41,168 bases of DNA from Bacteroidales bacterium. GTDB lineage: Bacteria; Bacteroidota; Bacteroidia; Bacteroidales; UBA932. The translations under genes were made by a program, and so were the position numbers. The notes beneath the pieces were generated by a model. It was given only the letters and a program-made list of their open reading frames with translations, did no database searches and was not told where the DNA came from. Shown here piece by piece: positions 26,748 through 33,830 of this stretch; position 1 is the first letter of the stretch, and the number at the start of each line of letters is the position of its first letter. The stretch spans positions 1 through 41,168 of the forward strand of contig JAFRRF010000004.1 in NCBI GenBank assembly GCA_017428245.1, in the 5' to 3' direction.

Positions 26748-27347
26748 AGGGTGTGAGAGCGTCAGCGTGAAGGAAGATGACAGTGCCTCGTTGAGCGTCG
26801 CCTTCCAGAGCGTGTCGAAACGGACTTGATCGGTCGGGTATTTCAACCCGGCCGATTTTATTGTGAGCGTATTGTCGAAGGCGAAGATTGAAATCTGCTG
26901 CCCGGGAACGGACGGCAGCGTGGCCGTGTCGAAGATGGTCTCGAAACGGCCGTAATCGGTAAGCATCGTCACGGGGCACGACGCCTCGCGGGCATAGTCG
27001 AGCAGCAAAGAGATGTTGCCCAGCGTATGGTCTTCCCGCTTGCCCGTCGCTCCCAGAATCGTAATGCGCGACGGCGACAGCGTCAGCGCCAGGTGGAAAG
27101 CTTTGGTCAGGTCGTTGTCGTCCTGTTCGCTGATCTGTGTAATCCGGTCGGCGAAACGCTCCCGGAAAGCAGGCGACAGCGAATCGAGATCGCCGACGAT
27201 CCGGTCGGGCGCAAGCCCGTGGGCCACCAGCGCCTCCGCCGCCGAATCGCAGCAAATGCGCAAGTCGGCCCCGCGAAGCGCCGCCATCGGCGCCTCCGCC
27301 CGCGGGAAGTCGCCCGCCGCAAGGATTACGATACGCTTGTTTTTCAT
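26712..27347 (-). CDS. Thiamine pyrophosphokinase
   Basis: 211 aa from ATG 27347 (a TTG codon directly before it is ignored). It transfers pyrophosphate from ATP to thiamine. Catalytic-domain motifs: AAGDFPRAE, CCDSAAEAL, GDLDSLS and QDDNDLTKAF acidic clusters, GATGKREDHTLGN; the C-terminal thiamine-binding domain follows (GLKYPTD, SHPSGVLLFF). Convergent with threonine dehydrogenase and overlapping it by 36 nt, leaving no room for an intrinsic terminator. The promoter -7 element ends 5 nt before the ATG, so the mRNA may be leaderless. Confidence 0.9.
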   Translation of the reverse strand: MKNKRIVILAAGDFPRAEAPMAALRGADLRICCDSAAEALVAHGLAPDRIVGDLDSLSPAFRERFADRITQISEQDDNDLTKAFHLALTLSPSRITILGATGKREDHTLGNISLLLDYAREASCPVTMLTDYGRFETIFDTATLPSVPGQQISIFAFDNTLTIKSAGLKYPTDQVRFDTLWKATLNEALSSSFTLTLSHPSGVLLFFADHL

Positions 27348-27352
27348 CAAAT

Positions 27353-27360
27353 CAAAGATA
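27353..27360 (-). promoter_or_regulatory. Thiamine pyrophosphokinase -7 element
   Basis: TATCTTTG on the minus strand, 5 nt from ATG 27347. Transcription would begin at or near the start codon, giving a leaderless or very short-leader mRNA. Confidence 0.55.
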
Positions 27361-27383
27361 CAGCTTCCCGGTGAAAAAAAAAA

Positions 27384-27692
27384 CTATTTGAACTGGAAGA
27401 ACGCTGTAGGTATAGAAGGAATCAAGTCGGATGGGATTATGGATATCGTGATGGCTGAAAGGATAGCGACGACCACGATGACGCAGACGGCCAGGCGGAC
27501 AGTCCGCAAGTCCCTGCGGGATACTTCGAGTACGAGGCGGATGCAGTCCTCTTTCTGCCGCTCCGGATTCATAGCTGCCGGGATAGGCATCGCATTAATC
27601 TGGCGAACGACATCTTTCATGAAGGGTCCGCTATTCTTGACCTCCGGTCTGTGCCGTAGCATGAACTGCTTTATGTCTTTATCTCTCGCCAT
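27384..27692 (-). CDS. Small single-pass membrane protein downstream of ECF sigma factor
   Basis: 102 aa from ATG 27692, overlapping the sigma gene end by 14 nt. The N-terminal 60 residues are soluble and charged (ARDKDIKQFMLRHRP, then FMKDVVRQINAMP), followed by one membrane helix (about 70-90) and a short tail. The arrangement, cytosolic N-terminus plus one helix directly after an ECF sigma gene, is what an anti-sigma factor looks like, but I see no ZAS or other known anti-sigma motif. Its base composition is AT-richer than the flanking genes. Treat anti-sigma as inference from position. Confidence 0.75.
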   Translation of the reverse strand: MARDKDIKQFMLRHRPEVKNSGPFMKDVVRQINAMPIPAAMNPERQKEDCIRLVLEVSRRDLRTVRLAVCVIVVVAILSAITISIIPSDLIPSIPTAFFQFK

Positions 27693-28167
27693 TTTGTTCA
27701 AGTATTTTCTTCAGGTGTCTTCGGGCTCTGTGCAAATGTGAACGAACGGTCACCGACGCCATTCCAAGTATCTCGGCGATCTCTTTCGTGGAATAGTCTT
27801 CGATGTAGAATAGAAGGACCGTTGCCTTCTCAGAAGATGTCAATCCATTGATCGCATGATATAGTTCATCATAGTCTTTCCCGGAATCATCATCTGCCGG
27901 AATGCGGTTCTCCCTCTCGGTTATGGATTCGGTATCAAGGATTCTTTTGCCGATATGGTCGCAGAAGCATCCATATCCGATACGGAACAGCCATGTGCTG
28001 AAAGATGAGCGCCCTTGGAATGTATCATAATGGAGGTAGGCTTTCAGAAGTGTTTCCTGGGCGATGTCGTCGGCGTTGAAAACGTCTCCATGACACATAC
28101 CGAGCAGGAACCTTCTTAAAGGCTCCTGCAGGGTGTAGATCTCGGCTATGAACTGATCTCTGGTCAT
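27679..28167 (-). CDS. ECF-type RNA polymerase sigma factor
   Basis: 162 aa with the two conserved sigma regions. Region 2 (about 10-75) includes DADDIAQET-like NADDIAQETLLKAYLHY and FSTWLFRIGYGCFCDH; region 4 (about 105-155) includes LTSSEKATVLLFYIEDYSTKEIAEIL and the HTH recognition helix SVTVRSHLHRARRHLKK. No C-terminal extension. It lies between two membrane-protein genes on one strand: 6 nt after the upstream stop, and overlapping the next gene. A sigmaE-like promoter in front of the operon fits autoregulation. The inducing signal is unknown. Confidence 0.93.
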   Translation of the reverse strand: MTRDQFIAEIYTLQEPLRRFLLGMCHGDVFNADDIAQETLLKAYLHYDTFQGRSSFSTWLFRIGYGCFCDHIGKRILDTESITERENRIPADDDSGKDYDELYHAINGLTSSEKATVLLFYIEDYSTKEIAEILGMASVTVRSHLHRARRHLKKILEQNGER

Positions 28168-28173
28168 CGGCGG

Positions 28174-28635
28174 TTACGCCGTCTTGTCCATCTTCTTCTT
28201 TTGATTGAAATAGGATACCAGGTAAGCAATCCCGACACCGAGCAAGATGGCTGCCACAACCAGTACAAGGGTCACTATCAGCGTAATAGGCACCATGTCG
28301 TCCATATTGAAAGTCGACCCATTGGCATGCGTGGCATAGACACCTCGCAGATACGAGTAGAAAACAAAGGTGGCGACGGTGATGACCACTCCGGCAAAAC
28401 TGAAGATGATTCCGCAACGGAAACTGTTCTGAAGACGCTGCTCCTCTGTGATCGGATTCGTCAGGGACTTGGCGAGCATCTCGGGATCGACGATATTACC
28501 ATTCTCAATCTCCTTGAGGAGGATCTCCTTTTTTGTTTTGAGAAGGTTGCGCTTGTGAAGGTAGTAGAACATGATGGGCAGCAGGATGACTGCCGCAGGA
28601 ATCAGTTTGGAAAGAAACTGGAATAAATCGTGCAT
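28174..28635 (-). CDS. Membrane protein, DUF6249-like, first gene of ECF operon
   Basis: 153 aa. N-terminal helix (about 8-26), a charged cytosolic loop with repeated K/E (KTKKEILLKEIENGN), then helices about 75-95 and 118-140, ending in a basic tail. The order helix-charged loop-two helices resembles the DUF6249 proteins that Bacteroidota encode next to ECF sigma factors; I am not certain of the family. It may sense envelope state or bind the sigma factor, which is inference. Its ATG lies 30 nt from the sigmaE-like -10 box, and it shares the AT-richer composition of the operon. Confidence 0.7.
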   Translation of the reverse strand: MHDLFQFLSKLIPAAVILLPIMFYYLHKRNLLKTKKEILLKEIENGNIVDPEMLAKSLTNPITEEQRLQNSFRCGIIFSFAGVVITVATFVFYSYLRGVYATHANGSTFNMDDMVPITLIVTLVLVVAAILLGVGIAYLVSYFNQKKKMDKTA

Positions 28636-28665
28636 GGGTAATTGACTTTAAATGTTTCAACACCT

Positions 28666-28696
28666 GTTAGACCGGATGCGAAGCAAAAAAGTTGCA
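28666..28696 (-). promoter_or_regulatory. SigmaE-like (ECF) promoter of the sigma operon
   Basis: On the minus strand GCAACTT (28689-28695) is followed, after exactly 16 nt, by GTCTAAC (28666-28672). This is close to the E. coli sigmaE pattern GGAACTT/N16-17/TCTRA and to AAC/GTCTAA promoters of ECF factors generally. The start site would be roughly 25 nt from the ATG at 28635. A TATTTTTG element at 28704-28711 (-) could give a second, housekeeping promoter. Confidence 0.6.
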
Positions 28697-28747
28697 CCCT
28701 TGTCAAAAATAATAAAAAACCTTCACAGAAGCTTTATAAGGGATTTC

Positions 28748-28910
28748 GCTTTCCGCCAAACAGGCGCAAAGGCCCCTGCCCGGGAAAGGTGTTGGAGGCC
28801 GATTTTTGCAGAAATCCTTGCGCCTGGGGCCGTAATCGGGCTGTGGCGCAAGAAGAATGGCCCCACAGCGCGTGTGAGGCCGATTTCTTTGCGCCTGTTT
28901 GGCAGAAAGC
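28748..28910. repeat. 163-nt nested inverted repeat in the 28636-28949 gap
   Basis: Arms 28748-28771 and 28887-28910 are complementary at 23 of 24 positions (single mismatch 28754/28904) around a 115-nt interior. Inside, CTTGCGCC (28817-28824) pairs perfectly with GGCGCAAG (28845-28852) over a 20-nt loop. The core GGCGCAA or its complement occurs four times, and a GAGGCCGATTT stretch occurs twice (from about 28795 and 28876). No target-site duplication flanks the arms. The element fills most of the only gene-free stretch longer than 300 nt; the rest holds the ECF promoter. Possible roles: structured RNA, bidirectional terminator, or remnant of a small mobile repeat. Confidence 0.75.
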
Positions 28911-28949
28911 CGGGCAGCGGCATAGAAGGCGCCAGAATAAAAGGGGCGG

Positions 28950-30224
28950 CTACGGCAGGTTTACGAAGTAATCCCGCAGATCCTTCCAGCGGTAGTAGGG
29001 ACCCTTGTAAGGCTTGAGCGCCGGGATGGTGGTCTCCCGCTCGTTGCGGAGGATTTTGACCAGGACATCGCCTTTCTTGTCGCGGTAGAAGATCATCTGG
29101 AGATTGGAGCCCATCGGCATCTGCTCGAAGCTGTACCAGCCGCTTTCCGCGGCCTGCGTCATGGAAACCGTCTTTTCGTAGCCTTTCAGCCGAAGATAAC
29201 TCAGCAGCGGCAGCAGGCCGGAATCGTGACCGAAGCGCAGGTCGGCGGCCACGTCGTTGCCGGCAACGGCGGCATCGGCCTTCTTCACGAAGTCGGCGAG
29301 AATCTTGCGGCCGGTCTCGTTGAAACGGCATTTGTTCTCCAGCGTATTGGCCATCGAGTCGAAATGCGAGAGGTTCTCGCAATACCACAGGTTGTACAGC
29401 TCTTCTTCCGTGAAGAACCGATGGATGGACGGCAGGTCATAGTCGTCGGCCAGGCACTGGTTGATGCCGCCGGCATAGAAGACATAATAGATGAACTGGC
29501 GCACACTGTACTTGCCCAGATGCTGGGCCGCTTCCCACGGATCCGTAAACCAGGCGTTCATCGCCCGGGTCGGATCGAAACGGGCGTTGAGCACCGAGTC
29601 GAAAATGGCGCTGTGCGAACGGTTGCGCGGCGCCGAAGTGCCCGGCGAGATATGTTTCATGAATCGTTCGCCGGCATACACGTCGAAGCGCAGCTGCGGC
29701 GCATCGGCCTTGAGCACCATCGTGAAATTGGCCAGACTCTGGATGCAGCGCTGCACATAACTGGATTCGGCAATCACGCGGTCGCGGTCGGGCTGGCTGA
29801 AAACGGCCGGAACGCGCTCGTACAAACGTTGCGCAATGGCCTGATGTTCGCGGCCGCCCCGCAGCGTCAGATAACCGGCCTGGTCCTCGTGGCTTTGCTC
29901 CAGCGCCTTGAGGGCCTCGTGCAGGGCGACTCCTTCGGCGGAAAGGACACCCAGCGAATCCAGGCCGTCGAACAGGTGCGATACCCGGGTCACCGAGTTC
30001 ATAGACGTGAGATACCGGCTGCCGTGGCGGCCGTAATGGCTCACGTAAAAGGGCTCATACCCTTTCGGGGCCGGCGTATCCACAAGCTCCGACGGAGCCT
30101 CATAGCTATGATGGACTCCGCCGTAGCGTTCCGGATTTTCCTGCAGCCGCACACGGGCATCCTGCCCCCAGACGGGAGAGAAAGAGAGGGCGACAGCCGC
30201 AAGAAGGAGAATCAGTTTCTTCAT
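28950..30224 (-). CDS. Exported histidine-type phosphatase (phytase/MINPP-like)
   Basis: 424 aa with a signal peptide of about 20 residues (MKKLILLLAAVALSF, cleaved near VWG). Histidine acid phosphatase motif RHGSR at 66-70 supplies the phosphohistidine His67; the proton donor is in GHDSG with His333-Asp334. The large alpha domain in between is typical of clade-2 phosphatases. Bacteroides has secreted MINPP enzymes of this fold that cleave inositol phosphates; substrate here could be phytate, sugar phosphates or nucleotides. The gene starts 2 nt after the nucleoside symporter stop, which makes a periplasmic nucleotidase-plus-uptake pair attractive, as inference. Confidence 0.88.
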   Translation of the reverse strand: MKKLILLLAAVALSFSPVWGQDARVRLQENPERYGGVHHSYEAPSELVDTPAPKGYEPFYVSHYGRHGSRYLTSMNSVTRVSHLFDGLDSLGVLSAEGVALHEALKALEQSHEDQAGYLTLRGGREHQAIAQRLYERVPAVFSQPDRDRVIAESSYVQRCIQSLANFTMVLKADAPQLRFDVYAGERFMKHISPGTSAPRNRSHSAIFDSVLNARFDPTRAMNAWFTDPWEAAQHLGKYSVRQFIYYVFYAGGINQCLADDYDLPSIHRFFTEEELYNLWYCENLSHFDSMANTLENKCRFNETGRKILADFVKKADAAVAGNDVAADLRFGHDSGLLPLLSYLRLKGYEKTVSMTQAAESGWYSFEQMPMGSNLQMIFYRDKKGDVLVKILRNERETTIPALKPYKGPYYRWKDLRDYFVNLP

Positions 30225-30226
30225 CC

Positions 30227-31501
30227 CTATTTCGCGGGGTTGTGCTTATACTTGAACAACGCGGCGAAGAGGAAGGCCAGGACCAGGGCGAAGCCTGCGA
30301 AGACATACCAGGCGGATGTCCAGCCGCTCATCAGTTCGGTGCCGGCCTTGCCCGTCGTATAGTGGTTGACCACCGCCTGGGCACAGAGCGAACCGATCGT
30401 GGCGCCGAGGCCGTTGGTCATCATCATAAAGACGCCCTGCGCGCTGGAACGGATGCTCTCATCGGTATTCTGGTCGACGAAAAGCGAGCCGCTGATGTTG
30501 AAGAAGTCGAAAGCCACGCCATAGACGACCATCGAGAGGATGAAGAGCACCAGGCCCCATCCGGTGGGATTGCCGGCGCCCAGGAACGCGAAGCGCAGGA
30601 ACCAGGCGAAGAAAGAGATAAGCATCACCTTCTTGATGCCGAAGCGTTTCAGGCAGAACGGAATCAGCAGGATGCAAAGCGTCTCGGAAACCTGGGAGAT
30701 CGACGAGAGGAACACATTGTTCTTCACGGCGAAAGCATCGGCGTATTCGGGCAGCTGGCCGAAGGCGTCGAGATACGGTGTCGCAAAGCCATTGGTCACC
30801 TGGAGGCACATGCCCAGCAGGAACGAGAAGATGAAAAATACGCACATCTTGGCGTCCTTGAACAGCGTGAAGGCGCGCAGACCGAAAGCGTCGACCAGCG
30901 ACGAGGATTTCTTCTCACGGTTGACCGGGCAATTGGGCAGGGTGAATGCATAGACGGCCAGGATGATGCCCCAGGCGGCGGAAACGAACAGTTGGTTGTG
31001 GTCGTTCTTGAAGCCCGTGAAATTGACGATCCACATCGAAAGGATGAAACCGATGGTACCGAACACGCGGATCGGCGGGAAATCCTTCACCGTATCCATA
31101 CCGGCCTTGGTCAAAGCATTGTAGGAGACCGAGTTGCCCAAGGCGATGGTCGGCATGAAGAATGCGACGGCCAGGGCGTACCAGGGGAAAATCTGTCCGA
31201 AGGTGACGGCGTTTCCGTATTTCAGACCCATCCAGCCGGCGACCGCCATAAAGACGGCGGAGAGAAAATGGCAGATGCCCAACAGTTTCTGAGCCGGAAT
31301 CCAACGGTCGGCCACGATACCCATCAGGGTCGGCATAAACAGGGAGATGACACCCTGGATGGCGAAGAACTGGCCGATCTTGGCTCCCATTCCCACGCGG
31401 CCGAGGTAGATGCCCAATGAACAAAGGTAGGCACCCCAGACCGCGAAGATCAGGAAGTTCATCACGATCAGTCTGAATTTGAGATTCGATTTGGGATTCA
31501 T
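30227..31501 (-). CDS. Nucleoside:H+ symporter (NupG-like MFS)
   Basis: 424 aa, twelve predicted membrane helices. It begins NLKFRLIVMNFLIFAVWGAY and has the Nuc_H_symport features of the NHS family: GIYLGRVGMGAKIGQFFA, MPTLMGIVADRW, and YGVAFDFFNISGSLFVDQ in the C-terminal half. Family members NupG and XapB take up nucleosides with protons. No signal peptide; inner membrane. The gene sits 21 nt after lptG and 2 nt before the phosphatase. Substrate specificity cannot be read from sequence. Confidence 0.9.
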   Translation of the reverse strand: MNPKSNLKFRLIVMNFLIFAVWGAYLCSLGIYLGRVGMGAKIGQFFAIQGVISLFMPTLMGIVADRWIPAQKLLGICHFLSAVFMAVAGWMGLKYGNAVTFGQIFPWYALAVAFFMPTIALGNSVSYNALTKAGMDTVKDFPPIRVFGTIGFILSMWIVNFTGFKNDHNQLFVSAAWGIILAVYAFTLPNCPVNREKKSSSLVDAFGLRAFTLFKDAKMCVFFIFSFLLGMCLQVTNGFATPYLDAFGQLPEYADAFAVKNNVFLSSISQVSETLCILLIPFCLKRFGIKKVMLISFFAWFLRFAFLGAGNPTGWGLVLFILSMVVYGVAFDFFNISGSLFVDQNTDESIRSSAQGVFMMMTNGLGATIGSLCAQAVVNHYTTGKAGTELMSGWTSAWYVFAGFALVLAFLFAALFKYKHNPAK

Positions 31502-31522
31502 AGGGTAAGGTAAGATTGAATA

Positions 31523-32620
31523 TTATTTCGGAGCAAGTTTGTAAAGGACAGCCGCCACAATCGCAAAAACGATGTTGGGCACCCACATCGCCAAGGCCGG
31601 CGACATCATTCCGGTCTGGACGAACATCTGGCTGAAGCGCATGAACAGGATATAGGAGAAACTCAGGGCCAGTCCGATGCCGATGTTCAAGCCCAGTCCC
31701 CCGCGCTTCTTGCGCGAGGAGAGCGATACGGCGATGACCGTCAGCACGAAGGCGGAGAAGGGCATTGCGATACGGCTGTTCTTCTCAATGAGCGAGCGCT
31801 GGACCAGTGCGTCGCCGCGCAGTTTCTGGACCTTGATCAATTCGTTCAGGTCCCTGTCGGAGAGCGATTCCACGATGTTCTTGCGCCGGTAGAAGTCTTC
31901 GATGGTCAGGTTGATCACCGTGTCGATCTGCTTGCCGGTGCGCACGACTTCCGATTCGCCGTAGAAGTCGCGGATATAGTAGTTCTTGAGCCGCCAGCCG
32001 TTGAAGGTGGAATCCCAGGCCGCCGATTCGGCCGAAAGCTTCGACTGGATTTTCCCGTCCTCGATGCGTTCGAGGGTGAAGCGGTAGGCGGTGTTGGCCC
32101 AGCGGCTGAACTGCTCCACATACACGAATTCACCCTGCGAGAGCTGGTAGTGGATGTTGCGCATATTGTCGGCTGCGATCTGCTGGGTCTTGATATATTT
32201 GTTCTCAAAGGCGAGCCGGTGCTCGTTGGCAGGCGGAATCACATAGAGGCCCAGGACCAGCGACAGGATGGCGATCACGCCGGCCGAGAACATATAGGGG
32301 GCCATCAGCCGGCGAAAACTGACGCCGCCCGAGAGGATGGCCACGATCTCACTGTTCTGGGCCAGCTTCGAAGTGAAGAAAATGGCCGAGATGAACACGA
32401 ACAGCGGGCTGAAACTGTTGACGATCCAGGGGATGAAACCGGCATAATACTCGAACACGATTTCCTTGAGCGGAACATCCTTGTCCACGAACTTGGAGAT
32501 CTTCTCGCTTAGGTCGAAGACCACCACGATCAGCACGGCGATCAGGATCGTGAACAGGAAGGTTCCCAGGAACTTCCTGACGATATAACGGTCGAGTATC
32601 TTGACGTGCGGTTTCTTCAT
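31523..32620 (-). CDS. lptG: LptF/LptG-family LPS export permease
   Basis: 365 aa from ATG 32620, which lies 2 nt after the tgt stop. A much longer frame runs antisense-free into tgt and is not real. Topology: helices about 15-37, 58-80 and 100-125, a periplasmic beta-jellyroll (about 130-270), then three helices (about 285-305, 315-335, 340-362). LptF and LptG form the membrane channel of the LptB2FG exporter that lifts LPS toward LptC. The second family member is the N-terminal half of the Fmt fusion at 22293. Which is F and which G is a guess; the tgt-lptG pairing is common in Bacteroidota. Confidence 0.9.
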   Translation of the reverse strand: MKKPHVKILDRYIVRKFLGTFLFTILIAVLIVVVFDLSEKISKFVDKDVPLKEIVFEYYAGFIPWIVNSFSPLFVFISAIFFTSKLAQNSEIVAILSGGVSFRRLMAPYMFSAGVIAILSLVLGLYVIPPANEHRLAFENKYIKTQQIAADNMRNIHYQLSQGEFVYVEQFSRWANTAYRFTLERIEDGKIQSKLSAESAAWDSTFNGWRLKNYYIRDFYGESEVVRTGKQIDTVINLTIEDFYRRKNIVESLSDRDLNELIKVQKLRGDALVQRSLIEKNSRIAMPFSAFVLTVIAVSLSSRKKRGGLGLNIGIGLALSFSYILFMRFSQMFVQTGMMSPALAMWVPNIVFAIVAAVLYKLAPK

Positions 32621-32622
32621 CT

Positions 32623-33753
32623 TCAGAGTTTGGTATCGAGCTTGGCCGTCATCGCCGCTTTCCAGATCCCGAAGTCTCCGGCGGCGATGTGTTCGCGCGC
32701 CTGGGCGACCAGGTTGAGGTAGAAGGCCAGGTTGTGCTGGCTGGCAATCTGGGCAGCAAGCATTTCGCCGGCTACGAACAAGTGCCGCAGATAGGCTTTG
32801 GTGTAGCGGTGGTCCACAAAAGATGTTCCATTCGGGTCGAGCGGAGAGAAGTCGTCGGCCCATTTCCGGTTGCGGATGTGGATGACGCCTTCGCTGGTGA
32901 AGAGCATCGCATTGCGGCCGTTGCGGGTGGGCATCACGCAGTCGAACATATCGACGCCGCGCGCAATGCCTTCCAACAGGTTGGACGGCGTGCCCACGCC
33001 CATCAGGTAGCGGGGTTTGTCCTGGGGCAGTGCGGGATGCAGGAGTTCGAGCATCTCGTACATCTTTTCGGTGGGCTCTCCCACGGCCAGTCCGCCGATG
33101 GCGTAGCCTTCGCGGTCGAGCGCGACGGCGTGTTCGGCCGCTTTCAGGCGGAGGTCCGGATAGACACAGCCCTGGACAATGGGGAAAAAGGCCTGCCGGT
33201 AGCCGTAGAGGGGCTCGGTCTCGTCGAAATGGCGGACACAGCGGTCCAGCCAACGCTGGGTGAGACCCAGTGACTTGGCCGCGTATTTATAGTCGGCGTC
33301 ACCCGGGCAGCATTCGTCGAGGGCCATCACGATATCGGCCCCGATGATGCGCTGGGTGTCCACATTGTTTTCGGGAGTGAAGATGTGGCGCGAACCGTCG
33401 ATATGCGACTGGAAGATGCAGCCTTCTTCGGTCAGCTTGCGGCTCTGGGCGAGCGAGAACACCTGGAAGCCGCCGCTGTCGGTCAGTATGGGACGGTCCC
33501 AGGAGGTGAACTTGTGCAGGCCGCCGGCCTGGCGGAGAATGTCGAGACCGGGACGCAGATACAAGTGATAGGTATTGCCCAGGATGATCTGGGCTTGAAT
33601 GTCATCGACCAGGTCCCGGTGATAAACGCCCTTCACGCTGCCGACCGTTCCCACCGGCATGAAGATGGGCGTCTCGATGATGCCGTGGTCGGTCTCGATC
33701 CGGCCGCAGCGGGCGCAGGTGGCAGTATCTTTCTGGAGGACCTCGAATTTCAT
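32623..33753 (-). CDS. tgt: tRNA-guanine transglycosylase
   Basis: 376 aa from ATG 33753 (MKFEVLQKD); the longer frame from 33783 runs into the promoter. It swaps guanine 34 for preQ1 in GUN-anticodon tRNAs. Seen: TPIFMPVGTVGSVKG, GNTYHLYLRPG, DSGGFQVFSL, GGLAVGEP, and DMFDCVMPTRNGRN with the nucleophile Asp. The C-terminal region that normally holds the zinc site (CxCxxC...H) reads PNGTSFVDHRY, without cysteines; the later His of QHNL remains. From memory other Bacteroidota Tgts share this. QueG, encoded at 24871, completes the pathway. No queuosine synthesis genes are in the window. Confidence 0.95.
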   Translation of the reverse strand: MKFEVLQKDTATCARCGRIETDHGIIETPIFMPVGTVGSVKGVYHRDLVDDIQAQIILGNTYHLYLRPGLDILRQAGGLHKFTSWDRPILTDSGGFQVFSLAQSRKLTEEGCIFQSHIDGSRHIFTPENNVDTQRIIGADIVMALDECCPGDADYKYAAKSLGLTQRWLDRCVRHFDETEPLYGYRQAFFPIVQGCVYPDLRLKAAEHAVALDREGYAIGGLAVGEPTEKMYEMLELLHPALPQDKPRYLMGVGTPSNLLEGIARGVDMFDCVMPTRNGRNAMLFTSEGVIHIRNRKWADDFSPLDPNGTSFVDHRYTKAYLRHLFVAGEMLAAQIASQHNLAFYLNLVAQAREHIAAGDFGIWKAAMTAKLDTKL

Positions 33754-33770
33754 TTCCGTACTAAAACAAG

Positions 33771-33778
33771 CAAAGATA
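33771..33778 (-). promoter_or_regulatory. tgt -7 element
   Basis: TATCTTTG on the minus strand, 17 nt upstream of the tgt ATG; probably drives tgt-lptG-nucleoside symporter-phosphatase. The divergent A2M gene starts 53 nt away on the other strand, and no clean TAnnTTTG was seen for it. Confidence 0.55.
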
Positions 33779-33830
33779 GGCAAAATTGGTATATTTTTCG
33801 TTAACTTTAACTGGCAAAACCGAGTTTACG

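Noticed and set aside
28748-28910. Interpretation of the inverted repeat as a transposable element
   Set aside because: No target-site duplication, no transposase and only one copy in the window; kept only as a structured repeat.
28642-29017. Small plus-strand frames across the gap at 28636-28949
   Set aside because: They are Arg/Ala-rich, run through the inverted repeat into the antisense of the phosphatase, and have no start context.
32623-33253. Long lptG frame extending through tgt
   Set aside because: The upstream 211 codons are an Arg/Pro-rich shadow of tgt; the real start is ATG 32620 after the tgt stop.
33791-33820. Promoter for the A2M gene (TATATTTT or TAACTTTA)
   Set aside because: Neither has the terminal G of TAnnTTTG and no well-placed TTG, so not listed as a feature.
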